A stretch of 40,101 nt of DNA, from positions 1 through 40,101 of the forward strand of contig JAADHV010000120.1 of the NCBI GenBank assembly GCA_013151635.1. Reading direction: 5' to 3'. Position numbers and translations under genes: made by a program. How positions within the stretch are numbered: the stretch's first letter is position 1; each line of letters starts with the position of its first letter. This DNA is from Deltaproteobacteria bacterium (GTDB lineage: Bacteria > Desulfobacterota > Desulfobacteria > Desulfobacterales > Desulfobacteraceae). Below, in pieces: positions 1 through 7,574 of this stretch. The notes beneath the pieces are model-generated. The model was given only the letters and a program-made list of their open reading frames with translations, ran no database searches and was not told the DNA's origin.

Positions 1-2
1 CA

Positions 3-428
3 CCTTACCATAATGTACTTGTTGAAGAAGCATTCCCAAAAAAAATTCATTCTGTAAAAAGATTGCGTGAATGGTTATCAGGTAACGAAATTCCCTGGAC
101 CAAAGACATGTTAAAATCAGAGCTTTTTGATTTATGTTCCCGTTTTGCAGTAAAACCAGAATTTTTGATTGATAGAATTGCTCGCAAAGAGGGGCATTCT
201 ATTTTACGAACACCTCCTTACCACCCTGAACTGCAACCTATTGAAACATGTTGGGCAATCGTCAAAAATTATGTTGCCCAGCACAATGACTGTACCATGA
301 AAAAAGTTTTTATTTTACTGGAAGAGGGCTTTGCAAAGGTAACCAACAAAACATGCCAGAAGTTAATTGGAAAAGTAAATTTGCAAGAAGAGGCCTTTTG
401 GACTGAAGACACCAGCAAAGCTATTTAA
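3..428 (+). CDS. IS630-family transposase, C-terminal part (5' end outside the window)
   Basis: The frame is open from the first bases of the window and closes with TAA at 426-428, so only about 141 residues of the C-terminal half are seen. The first residues read PYHNVLVEEAF, resembling the segment after the second catalytic Asp of IS630/Tc1-type DDE transposases (D-N-x-x-Y-H). The later motif HPELQPIETCWAIVKNYV carries the conserved P-E-x-x-P-I-E, whose Glu is the third catalytic residue. IS630 enzymes cut and paste their element at TA dinucleotides. Whether the whole element is intact cannot be judged because its left part lies outside. A TTG at 63 is not a likely start because coding similarity continues upstream. 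A broken uvrB fragment follows immediately. Confidence 0.8.
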   Translation, partial: PYHNVLVEEAFPKKIHSVKRLREWLSGNEIPWTKDMLKSELFDLCSRFAVKPEFLIDRIARKEGHSILRTPPYHPELQPIETCWAIVKNYVAQHNDCTMKKVFILLEEGFAKVTNKTCQKLIGKVNLQEEAFWTEDTSKAI

Positions 429-429
429 C

Positions 430-877
430 AAAGGATGAGGTCCTGGAAAAATTTGTCAATATCCAGTGCACCAGAAACAATACGGATTCCCACTGCGGGG
501 TCTTCAGGATCAGGGGGAGACCGGGTTGAAATCTTCCCTGCCTATGAAGAGGACAAAGCAGTCAGGATCGATTTTTCGGAGACACCATTGAATCCATCCG
601 TGAAATTGACACGTTAAAAGGGGATGTTTTAAGAGAATTCGAACAGATGATGTATCCGGCATCCCATTATGTGACCAAGAACCAGACCCGGAAACGGGCA
701 GTTAAAGGAATTGTAGAAGAGCTCAAATAACGGCTGGAATATTTCAGGAACAATAATAAACTGGTTGAAGCCCAGCGCCTTGAGGAAAGGACCCGGTACG
801 ACCTGGAGATGCTCAATGAGATCGGCTATTGCAACGGTATTGAAAATTACTCAAGACACCTGAAAGGGAAAGCTTAA
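430..877 (+). pseudogene. uvrB: uvrB remnant (excinuclease ABC subunit B, internal fragment)
   Basis: Reading across three frames recovers a continuous UvrB-like stretch: DEVLEKFVNIQ, then VEIFPAYEEDKAVRIDF, then FGDTIESIREIDTLKGDVL, then YPASHYVTKNQTRKRAVKG, then [19 protein letters not shown] and ending [12 protein letters not shown]. This corresponds to an internal part of UvrB of roughly 150 residues, well short of the usual ~670. The frame is broken by an extra G near 515-520, a missing T near 573 and an in-frame TAA at 727-729 where a Glu codon is expected. Both ends of the gene are absent. It is a non-functional remnant; a working uvrB should exist elsewhere in the genome. The adjacent IS630 transposase suggests that rearrangement produced the fragment. 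Confidence 0.85.
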
Positions 878-883
878 AAAACA

Positions 884-936
884 CTTGATATATATCGAGA
901 TATATATTATATGTAGTATGTAGCTTGATATATATC
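884..936 (+). promoter_or_regulatory. Probable VapBC autoregulatory operator: two copies of CTTGATATATATC
   Basis: The 13-base string CTTGATATATATC occurs at 884-896 and again at 924-936, start to start 40 bases (about four helical turns). Each copy contains the perfect palindrome GATATATATC. The second copy ends 17 bases before the vapB ATG. VapB-type antitoxins usually bind paired palindromes in their own promoter, and the position and pairing fit that role. Binding is inferred. Confidence 0.55.
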
Positions 937-953
937 ATTAAGAGGTGGCAATA

Positions 954-1184
954 ATGCAAACAGCAAAAATATTTAAAAACGGTCGTAGCCAGGCGATACG
1001 CCTGCCTAAAGAATTTAGATTTGAAGGAACAGAGGTGTATATTAGCAAGGTCGGGCAAAAAGTGATTTTATCGGCCAAGCCTGGATCATGGAAAGACTTC
1101 TTTTTTTCTAATAGTAGGCCTACACCCGATTTCATGGAAGAAAGAGAGCAATTAGACCTTGAAGAAAGGAATATCTTTAAATGA
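954..1184 (+). CDS. vapB: Antitoxin VapB (AbrB/SpoVT-type DNA-binding domain)
   Basis: This 76-residue protein begins MQTAKIFKNGRSQAIRLPKEF, the typical VapB swapped-hairpin AbrB fold in which N-G-R-S-Q-A-I-R-L-P is the signature. The C-terminal half (roughly 45-76, acidic, ending LDLEERNIFK) is the part that normally wraps and inhibits the toxin. The ATG at 954 is preferred over the upstream GTG at 945 because AAGAGGTGG at 940-948 is then a well-placed ribosome binding site. It overlaps vapC by four bases (ATGA at 1181-1184), which indicates translational coupling. It probably represses its own promoter with VapC through the repeats at 884-936. Confidence 0.85.
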   Translation: MQTAKIFKNGRSQAIRLPKEFRFEGTEVYISKVGQKVILSAKPGSWKDFFFSNSRPTPDFMEEREQLDLEERNIFK

Positions 1185-1585
1185 TTCATTACATGCTCGA
1201 TACTGATATATGCAGTTATATTATACGAGAAAGGCCGATAAAAGTATTCGAACATTTTGAGACTTTAAAAATGGATCAACTTTGCATATCAGTGGTTACT
1301 TATGCAGAATTGCTCTATGGTGTCGAGCATTCATCATCAAAAAAAATAAACGAATCAATAGTAAATCAGTTTGTTAAACATCTCAGTATTATTGACTGGA
1401 ATAAAAATGCGGCTGAACACTATGGAAATATCAGGGCTATTCTTCAAGCTGATGGTAATGTCATAGGTGCAATGGATATGATGATTGCTGCCCATGCCAG
1501 AAGCCAGGATATGATTCTTGTTACAAATAATGAAAAACATTTTAGAAGTGTCCCAAGGCTTCAAGTTGAAAATTGGACAAAATGA
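1181..1585 (+). CDS. vapC: Toxin VapC, PIN-domain ribonuclease
   Basis: The protein has 134 residues, a normal VapC length. It shows the acidic PIN-domain residues in order: Asp7 in MLDTDIC, Glu43 in TYAELLYG and Asp99 in AMDMMIAAHA, followed by the late V-T-N-N-E segment around 114-118. These residues coordinate Mg2+ in a nuclease that typically cleaves tRNA or rRNA. The target cannot be read from sequence. The gene overlaps vapB by four bases upstream and the next small gene by four bases downstream, so it sits in a translationally coupled chain of four genes. The ORF appears complete and the toxin likely functional. Confidence 0.87.
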   Translation: MIHYMLDTDICSYIIRERPIKVFEHFETLKMDQLCISVVTYAELLYGVEHSSSKKINESIVNQFVKHLSIIDWNKNAAEHYGNIRAILQADGNVIGAMDMMIAAHARSQDMILVTNNEKHFRSVPRLQVENWTK

Positions 1586-1833
1586 AACCACGCAGTTATA
1601 TAGTTGGTTTGGTAATTGGAATTATTGCAACTACAATATTTTTCATTGGTATCGCAAAAATGGGTATTATTCATGCTCTTCCTGATAAAGATTTGTTCGT
1701 GGCCAAACAATATTGTGATCAATTATTTAATCAAGAAAAGTCGATATCAGGCGATGCTGTTCAAGAATGGGTTGTTGGACCTTTACTTGATAAATTTGAA
1801 CGAGGGGTTGCCTTTCTTCTGAATAATGGCTGA
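1582..1833 (+). CDS. Small single-span membrane protein, function unknown
   Basis: I do not recognise this 83-residue protein. It has one strong N-terminal hydrophobic span (about residues 6-27, IVGLVIGIIATTIFFIGIA) followed by a soluble tail of about 55 residues, so it could be an anchored protein or carry an uncleaved signal. The ATG at 1582 forms an ATGA overlap with the vapC stop, and the 3' end overlaps the next start by eight bases. An alternative TTG start at 1573 would overlap vapC further and is less likely. The tight coupling to both neighbours supports real expression. Confidence 0.55.
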   Translation: MKPRSYIVGLVIGIIATTIFFIGIAKMGIIHALPDKDLFVAKQYCDQLFNQEKSISGDAVQEWVVGPLLDKFERGVAFLLNNG

Positions 1834-2689
1834 AACTAATGATATAAGAGACTTGGCCTATCTATCTGAATCTGATATTCAAAAGTTAAACTTTGTAAAT
1901 GCTTCCGGCAGTTATTTCTTCCGGAAATACTACAGGTCGGGCCTGAGGTCCCATATTTTTGAAGTGCTGGCCAAAAACGATGTACTGAAGGAAACCAGGG
2001 GAGAAGTCATAGACGGCGTACGGATGTTTCCAAGAGCAAGACCAAAAAAAATGTTTAGAATATTACGAAAAAGGTTTGAGAACAAAGAAAAAATTTTTCA
2101 CGAAATAGAAAGATATCACATTTTGTTAAACTTTCTTGGGAAAGATCTTATTGCAGAATCAGAAGAATTCATTGTTGACTATACAGGGACCGGAGAAAGC
2201 CAGATTCTCCTGTGCGGTCTCCAGGAATATATTCAAGGAGAAATACTTGATCCCTGGAGGTTCTTTGGTGACAATTATTTAAAAGAATTGTTCAAGTCAG
2301 GTACGCACAGGGAGTCAAAGCTTTTGGACCTGATCCAAAAAGCCAGGAAGAATATAGCAAAATTCGTCAAAAGGATCCGGTCTATGATCAAGGAGACAGG
2401 ATATATCCCCGATCTTGCAGGTATCGGCAACCTGGTCTTGACCCCTGAAGGAGGTCTTAAGCTGGTTGACATAAACAATATCGTTGAAATAAAATTTAAC
2501 GACACTATCTTTATTGATGACAAAGGATATCCTTCCTGTGATGTTTCTGTTGAAGTCCTTTCCATGCTTGAGCGAAATATTTTTCAAAACGATCTTTTCA
2601 TGGATGACCCGCTATACCGGCTTTTTTTATCAAAGAAAAGAAAAATAAAAGTAAAAGCACTTGAAAAAGAATTTTACAAGAACCTGTGA
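1826..2689 (+). CDS. Protein-kinase-like-fold protein, function unknown
   Basis: The protein has 287 residues with no signal peptide. The segment LQEYIQGEILDPW resembles a hinge region of the kinase-like fold. YIPDLAGIGNLVLTPEG followed by GLKLVDINN resembles the catalytic and metal-binding segments (D...GN...D-x-N) of lipopolysaccharide-kinase/aminoglycoside-phosphotransferase-type enzymes. It may phosphorylate a lipid, sugar or protein, but the substrate cannot be named. The C-terminus is strongly basic (KKRKIKVKALEKEF). Its start lies inside the end of the small membrane gene, so the two are probably made together. The call rests on weak motifs. Confidence 0.5.
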   Translation: MAETNDIRDLAYLSESDIQKLNFVNASGSYFFRKYYRSGLRSHIFEVLAKNDVLKETRGEVIDGVRMFPRARPKKMFRILRKRFENKEKIFHEIERYHILLNFLGKDLIAESEEFIVDYTGTGESQILLCGLQEYIQGEILDPWRFFGDNYLKELFKSGTHRESKLLDLIQKARKNIAKFVKRIRSMIKETGYIPDLAGIGNLVLTPEGGLKLVDINNIVEIKFNDTIFIDDKGYPSCDVSVEVLSMLERNIFQNDLFMDDPLYRLFLSKKRKIKVKALEKEFYKNL

Positions 2690-2737
2690 ACCAAAGAAAT
2701 TCAATAAATACAAGCTGAATTTTCAAAAAAAGTCAAC

Positions 2738-3346
2738 TCATCCGGTTTGAATAAGAAGACCTGTAAGATATGTGCAGGTAATGGCCAGGCACTCTGTATC
2801 AAGATAGAGCCTGGCATTGTCATGGTAAAGGAACATTGCTTTTGCAGGCATGAGTTCCTCTTTGTCGTTGAAATATAAAATAACGGGGATTCTTGGGAGT
2901 GCCCGGAATCTGACACCCAGGTCATAGGATTTGGTTTCCATTATCATTCCGCCAAGTTTCAGGCATTGGGTTTTAAGTTTTTCAAGACGTCCGGAAAAAC
3001 TAGTCTCAATAATTTTGCTGGTATTTGAGGTAAAACTTGAAAATAACGGGTCTGCATTTGCAATCTCCCTGAATGTAACCAGCCTGTTTGAGCTTTCCCG
3101 GATTTCATCAGGACACATTAATAAATATTTGCAGAGAACAACCTTTACGGCAAAACTAATCCTGTCTCCTGCAATGTCAACGAAATTATTCCGGTCAAAT
3201 GCAATCCGGCGGTTGAAAAATTCAAATATAAATGATTGATCCCGTTTTTGGATGCCCAGGATCCCGGCCTTTTTAGAAAACTGAAAATCCTTGATATATG
3301 ACAGGTATTCAGTGTATTTTTTATCAAATATTTTTGAATCATCCAT
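2738..3346 (-). CDS. DUF3786 family protein
   Basis: The protein has 202 residues and looks cytosolic. The C-terminal part reads SYDLGVRFRALPRIPVILYF, then DKEELMPAKAMFLYHDNARLYLDTE, a pattern I associate with DUF3786 proteins of anaerobic bacteria, whose function is unknown. It lies 6 bases downstream of a 59-residue ORF, and the pair is preceded by a perfect FNR-type site with a matched -10 box, so it is probably made under anaerobic or nitrate-respiring conditions. No strong ribosome binding site precedes its ATG, which suggests coupling to the small ORF. Confidence 0.6.
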   Translation of the reverse strand: MDDSKIFDKKYTEYLSYIKDFQFSKKAGILGIQKRDQSFIFEFFNRRIAFDRNNFVDIAGDRISFAVKVVLCKYLLMCPDEIRESSNRLVTFREIANADPLFSSFTSNTSKIIETSFSGRLEKLKTQCLKLGGMIMETKSYDLGVRFRALPRIPVILYFNDKEELMPAKAMFLYHDNARLYLDTECLAITCTYLTGLLIQTG

Positions 3347-3352
3347 ATAATA

Positions 3353-3532
3353 TCACTTTTTTTTTAATTCATTCAGCTTTGCCAGCAATACATCATATTC
3401 ATCTTCATAATCCAGGAGATCCATCATGACCGGGGGCTTTGCAGAATGTGCCGGAAGGCGCTCCCTGGTTTCCCTGATCAGGATTTCAAGCTCTTCCATT
3501 CTCTTTTTTATCTTAAAAATCTTGTCGTGCAT
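3353..3532 (-). CDS. Small 59-residue acidic/basic helical protein upstream of DUF3786
   Basis: Reading the minus strand from the ATG at 3532 gives MHDKIFKIKKRMEELEILIR, continuing to a C-terminal YDVLLAKLNELKKK before TGA at 3353-3355. Charged residues alternate with Leu/Ile, consistent with two amphipathic helices or a short coiled coil. AGGAGT lies about nine bases upstream of the ATG. It is the first gene after the FNR-type promoter and lies just before the DUF3786 gene. I do not recognise a family; its size and position suggest an accessory or partner protein. Confidence 0.5.
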   Translation of the reverse strand: MHDKIFKIKKRMEELEILIRETRERLPAHSAKPPVMMDLLDYEDEYDVLLAKLNELKKK

Positions 3533-3572
3533 ATTAATATTCTACTCCTGGTTTTTTTATTTGCTTTGTTAA

Positions 3573-3614
3573 AAAATAGCATAAAAACCGTCTGTATCAA
3601 TTGATCTGAATCAA
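3573..3614 (-). promoter_or_regulatory. FNR-type site with -10 box upstream of the 59-aa/DUF3786 genes
   Basis: TTGATCTGAATCAA at 3601-3614 is a perfect match to the FNR/CRP-family consensus TTGAT-N4-ATCAA. On the minus strand, exactly 22 bases separate it from TATTTT (3578-3573), which is preceded by TG as in extended -10 promoters. This spacing puts the site centre at about -41.5 relative to a start near 3566, the class II activator position. The leader to the ATG at 3532 would then be about 34 bases. The site at 13121-13134 has the same geometry. Confidence 0.65.
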
Positions 3615-3657
3615 GAAAAACAAAATTCCCTTATTTAATGATACAAGACACCTTTTT

Positions 3658-4707
3658 TTAAAAAGATTTACCAAAAGAACAGGCAGGATAAGTGCAGACA
3701 TTACAGTCAAGACATAGACCGCCGTGGGCAAGTTTTGCAAGGTCCCTGTTGTCTGGTTTTTCCCCTGAAAGCAGCCTTGGCAGCACAAGATCAAAAACAG
3801 TGATCTTGTGGTAAAGGCCGCAGGCAGGAATACCGACGATGGGGATATCACCTTTGTATGCGATCTGGAACATGGCACCGGGCAGCACAGCAGCACTGTA
3901 GAAAAGCCTGTCCACCCCTGCATCCTTGATGGCAAACCTTGTAACATCATCCGGGTCTACAGACATGCCGCCTGTGGTGATGATGATATCAGTATCTTTT
4001 GACAGATATTCCCTGAGCGTCTTTGCAATCAACTGGCGGTCATCCGGCAGGATGACGGTTTCAACCAGGTGTGATCCGTAGGAAAGCATTTTTTCTTTGA
4101 CAACAGGCTCAAACCGATCCTTGATCAGGCCGTTGAAGACTTCACTGCCAGTGACAATCAGCCTTGCCCTGGCCTTTTTAAATTTATTAACTTCAAATAC
4201 AGGGGCGCTTGATCTTGCAACACCAACAGCCAGATCCAGGGCATCCCTTTCAATAATCAAAGGGATGGCCCTTGTCCCTGCAAGTTTTTCCCCTTTTTTC
4301 ACCGGGGTGTTGGTATGAATGGAAGCGCACATGACATCCGGAATCATGTTAAACTCAATAAGTGCTTCCACATTGATCTTTAAAAGCCCGTCACGGGCTG
4401 CCAGAAGCTCAAGTTTTCCTTCCTTTGGTTTATTCTTGTAAACCACACCATTTCCTGCAAGTGCCCGGACAAGCTCCAGGACAGCGTCATCCTCATGTAC
4501 TTTTGTTTCATCCAGGTCAAGGATGTATAAATGGCTTTTTCCAAGCTTCATCAAATGGCAGATATCTTGTTTTTTTACCTTGTATCCTTTTGGGAATGCA
4601 ACCCCTTTGAACTCATCGGGCCTGATTTCAGTGATATCATGGGCAAGGCTTAAACCGACAGCTTCTTCAACTCTGATTTTTTTATATGCACAATTTGGTC
4701 TGGACAT
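3658..4707 (-). CDS. Molybdopterin-binding-domain (MoeA/MoaB-like) protein with Cys-rich C-terminus
   Basis: The protein has 349 residues. The C-terminal half carries the MoCF-binding fold: LIVTGSEVFNG, then ILPDDRQLIAKTL, then DIIITTGGMSVDPDDVTRF, the pattern by which MoeA, MogA and CinA bind molybdopterin. The N-terminal part resembles the MoeA linker (VEEAVGLSLAHDITEIRPDE). The last residues read CLDCNVCTYPAC, a CX2CX2CX4C cluster that could bind Fe-S or zinc and is absent from classical MoeA. A good GGAG site precedes the ATG. As the last gene of the nap run it may deliver or check cofactor for NapA, which is an inference. It is too divergent for me to call it moeA. Confidence 0.7.
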   Translation of the reverse strand: MSRPNCAYKKIRVEEAVGLSLAHDITEIRPDEFKGVAFPKGYKVKKQDICHLMKLGKSHLYILDLDETKVHEDDAVLELVRALAGNGVVYKNKPKEGKLELLAARDGLLKINVEALIEFNMIPDVMCASIHTNTPVKKGEKLAGTRAIPLIIERDALDLAVGVARSSAPVFEVNKFKKARARLIVTGSEVFNGLIKDRFEPVVKEKMLSYGSHLVETVILPDDRQLIAKTLREYLSKDTDIIITTGGMSVDPDDVTRFAIKDAGVDRLFYSAAVLPGAMFQIAYKGDIPIVGIPACGLYHKITVFDLVLPRLLSGEKPDNRDLAKLAHGGLCLDCNVCTYPACSFGKSF

Positions 4708-4730
4708 GAATTCTCCGGCGTAAAACGTAT

Positions 4731-5966
4731 TTAATGGTGTTCTCCATGGCTGTCTTCATATTGTTTTTCAATAATCAAGGCCGGCTTTAAAAGCATTGTC
4801 ACCACAAACATGCCAAGGCCTAGCACACCGACAGTGATGAACAATTCCACATTACTGGGTGAATAATTTATGATCTCGCCCATGGGTGAAGGAACAAGGC
4901 CCGGTACAATAAGGCCGATACCTTTTTCAATCCATATGCCGACAATCAGCAGAACCAATGCCGGCATTAAAAAAACCTGCCTTTCCCCGAACGGATTAAA
5001 AGCCAGGATAACAGTACCTAAAAGATTGATGGATATGGCCGTCCAGATCCAGGGCACCAGGGAATTATGTCCTTCAAGCCCGAAAAACAAGTATATTGCT
5101 GACTGGCTGTGCTGGGTAGGAAAATAAAATTCCTTGAAAACTTCCGAAAACAGCATCAAAAGGTTAATAACGGCGGCAGATACGATAATAATCCGAAGCT
5201 TGTTAAAAATCTTATTGTCAATCTTATAATCCGTTGCCGAGTTCACCACATGAAGAACCAGGCAAATAATGGCGGGACCTGCTGCAAATGCTGAAGCCAG
5301 GAACCTTGGACCCATGAGCGAATTGTTCCAGAACGGCCTTGCCGGAAGCCCCTGGTACAAAAAGGCTGTAACCATATGGATAGCCACGGCCCACCCGATG
5401 GAGATAAAGACAAAAGGTTTATAGTATCTGCCCACAGGTTCTTTGCCCTTATAATGGCAGTAGACAATATAGGCTGGAATCAAGGCGTTGAGTGCAAGAT
5501 ACCCGTTAAGGACAAGAATGTCCCAGGAAAGCAGTGAAGACGGGAAATTGAGCTGGCCTATACCCGGAACCAGGTGCCAGAACTGCAAGGGTCTCCCAAG
5601 ATCGACAAAAACAAAGGACATGCACATGACAAGCGCCCCGACAGCCACGACCTCACCGATGATAACCACTTTATGCAAATCTTTATCATTAAATACATAG
5701 GCTGGTAAAATCAGCATAACAGCCGCTGCAGCAACACCCACAAGAAAAGTAAAATTGGAAATATAAAATCCCCAGGACACGATATTTGACATATTGGTAG
5801 CAGAAAGGCCTAACCTGAACTGAATAAAATAGCCGTATACGCCGATTAACATCAGGCAGACCAGAAGGCACAGGTAAACCTGGTATCCGATGGAACCTGA
5901 CAGGTTCCATAAAATGGCATCCTTTATAAATGAAAACAATCCTTTTGAAGTCGTATCTTTTTTCAT
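4731..5966 (-). CDS. NrfD/PsrC-type membrane quinol oxidoreductase subunit
   Basis: The protein has 411 residues and about ten hydrophobic helices, with polar loops such as FVFVDLGRPLQFWHLVPG that are typical of the NrfD/PsrC/DsrP family. These subunits exchange electrons between menaquinol and a periplasmic Fe-S subunit without haem. AAGGATATAAT lies directly before the ATG. The Fe-S subunit is encoded 22 bases upstream and two multiheme cytochromes and NapA precede it, so it most likely feeds quinol electrons towards nitrate reductase. NapC, the usual quinol dehydrogenase for NapA, is not encoded nearby. It could equally belong to a related quinone-cycling complex. Confidence 0.8.
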   Translation of the reverse strand: MKKDTTSKGLFSFIKDAILWNLSGSIGYQVYLCLLVCLMLIGVYGYFIQFRLGLSATNMSNIVSWGFYISNFTFLVGVAAAAVMLILPAYVFNDKDLHKVVIIGEVVAVGALVMCMSFVFVDLGRPLQFWHLVPGIGQLNFPSSLLSWDILVLNGYLALNALIPAYIVYCHYKGKEPVGRYYKPFVFISIGWAVAIHMVTAFLYQGLPARPFWNNSLMGPRFLASAFAAGPAIICLVLHVVNSATDYKIDNKIFNKLRIIIVSAAVINLLMLFSEVFKEFYFPTQHSQSAIYLFFGLEGHNSLVPWIWTAISINLLGTVILAFNPFGERQVFLMPALVLLIVGIWIEKGIGLIVPGLVPSPMGEIINYSPSNVELFITVGVLGLGMFVVTMLLKPALIIEKQYEDSHGEHH

Positions 5967-5988
5967 ATTATATCCTTAAGGGGACTTA

Positions 5989-6921
5989 TTAATCAATAAA
6001 ATACCAGAACTTAGGGTCTGTACCAAGGTCTTCCTTGAGCCTGTAAACCTTTTTATTTTCCAGTACGAAACGGATTTCACTGTCCGGATCCAGAAGATTG
6101 CCAAAGACTCTTGCACCGGTGGGGCATGCCTCGACACAGGCCGTCAGCTCCCCCTTGCGGGACCTTTGGATACAGAAGGTGCATTTTTCCATCATGCCCT
6201 TGACCCGTTTACGGTTACCAAGATAATGCTGCTCTTTGGTTATTTCTTCTTTGGGTACCTCCGGCTGGTTCCAATTAAACCTTCTGCCCCAGTAAGGACA
6301 GGCTGCCATGCAGTATCTGCATCCAATGCACCAGTCATAGTCCACTACAACGATACCGTCCTTTTCCTTCCATGTAGCTTTGGTCGGGCATGCCTTTACA
6401 CAGGGCGGGTTCTCGCAATGGAAGCACTGCACTCCCATGTAGAAATGGCCTTCCTTTGGAACCATATGAAAATATTTACCATCTCCCTTGTCCGGCGACA
6501 TCTGGCCATGCTCCATCTCGAAAACCCGGATGTACTGGGTATTGGATTTGCGATCCAGATTATTTTCCTCTACACAGGCCTGGACACATTCCATGTATCC
6601 TTCACACCTTGTAACATTAAAAGCATACCCGAAAAGAACATTTTCTGAAGGGCCTGTCGTATCAATATTAACGGTGATATCCTGTCTGAGCCTGGCAAGC
6701 TTTTCCAGCCGTGAAACAGTCTCTTTTCTCTCAGTCTTTGTCATCAGGCGGTAATGTTTTTTAAAATACTCCTGGAACTCCAGGGCAAAGGCTTCGGAGC
6801 TGCCAAGAAGACCCTTGCCCTTGCAACCGGCCGTTACAGCCACACCACCGGTTATGGCTGCGGATGCAGCTCCCTTGAGAAAAGTCCTGCGGTTAATTTT
6901 TTTCTTTTTATCGGAATCCAT
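5989..6921 (-). CDS. Tat-exported ferredoxin-type Fe-S subunit (NrfC/PsrB/DsrO-like)
   Basis: The protein has 310 residues. A twin-arginine signal (RRTFLKGAA at 11-19) sends it folded to the periplasm. Four cysteine clusters are visible in order: CEGYMECVQAC, CFHCENPPCVKAC, CIGCRYCMAACP and CTFCIQRSRKG...CVEACPTGA. This is the usual layout for four [4Fe-4S] centres in the DmsB/NrfC/PsrB family. A Cys in VTAGCKG close to the signal could be lipidated, but the Tat pattern is clearer. It lies between the tetraheme cytochrome and the NrfD subunit and probably carries electrons between them. Confidence 0.83.
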   Translation of the reverse strand: MDSDKKKKINRRTFLKGAASAAITGGVAVTAGCKGKGLLGSSEAFALEFQEYFKKHYRLMTKTERKETVSRLEKLARLRQDITVNIDTTGPSENVLFGYAFNVTRCEGYMECVQACVEENNLDRKSNTQYIRVFEMEHGQMSPDKGDGKYFHMVPKEGHFYMGVQCFHCENPPCVKACPTKATWKEKDGIVVVDYDWCIGCRYCMAACPYWGRRFNWNQPEVPKEEITKEQHYLGNRKRVKGMMEKCTFCIQRSRKGELTACVEACPTGARVFGNLLDPDSEIRFVLENKKVYRLKEDLGTDPKFWYFID

Positions 6922-6934
6922 GAGATCATCCTAT

Positions 6935-7555
6935 CTATTTTTGCGGAACTGAATATGTTTTAGGCCACCTTTTTTCAAATCTCGGGGAATGGGGGTTATG
7001 GCAGGAGGTGCAATTTTTAACCACCCGTTCTCCGGCCCAGTAAGCCACGCGCTTTCCATGGGCCCCCCCGATCCAGTCTCTTTTCTGCCTGAAATGACAC
7101 TGGCCGCACATATCGTAGACATGATCCAAGTCAATTTTGCTTTCCTTGCCTGCCACAAGGAAATCACGATCTTCCTGGCTGTGGCATGTATAGCAGGAAA
7201 GGGGCTTATCCTTGCCGCCGTGAACCACCTTTATATCGGCATGGGCAATAGCGGCCGCATTTTGAATGGAAACTTTTTTGTTATTATGACACGAACTGCA
7301 CCTGAAACGCTTGATTTTATCCTTGCGTGTCTCTGTAAAGAACACTCCCCCCTGATATTTTACATTTGCCCTGACGATATTCTTCGGTACTGGTATGACA
7401 GCTTTAACCTGTTGGGCCTTGTTAAGTTTCACAATCGCTTTTTTAATATTCCGGGTTCCCTCATTCTCGCCTGAAAACGCGGCCAAAGCATAAAAAAAGA
7501 TAAGAAGTCCCGGGAAAATATAAAAAAGACTCTTTTTGATTATTGGTTTTTCCAT
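6935..7555 (-). CDS. Tetraheme c-type cytochrome
   Basis: The protein has 206 residues with an N-terminal hydrophobic segment (about 9-28) acting as a signal peptide or anchor. Four CXXCH haem c sites are present: CSSCH (86-90), CYTCH (121-125), CGQCH (150-154) and CTSCH (182-186). Extra His residues (for example in AAIAHADIKVVHGG and DLDHVYD) could be axial ligands. AAGAGGTGGT precedes the ATG. The placement next to the NapB-like cytochrome and the Fe-S/NrfD genes suggests an electron shuttle for NapA, functionally comparable to NapM/NapC, but no NapC/NirT fold is evident. Confidence 0.8.
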   Translation of the reverse strand: MEKPIIKKSLFYIFPGLLIFFYALAAFSGENEGTRNIKKAIVKLNKAQQVKAVIPVPKNIVRANVKYQGGVFFTETRKDKIKRFRCSSCHNNKKVSIQNAAAIAHADIKVVHGGKDKPLSCYTCHSQEDRDFLVAGKESKIDLDHVYDMCGQCHFRQKRDWIGGAHGKRVAYWAGERVVKNCTSCHNPHSPRFEKRWPKTYSVPQK

Positions 7556-7574
7556 ACCACCTCTTCTTTATTCA

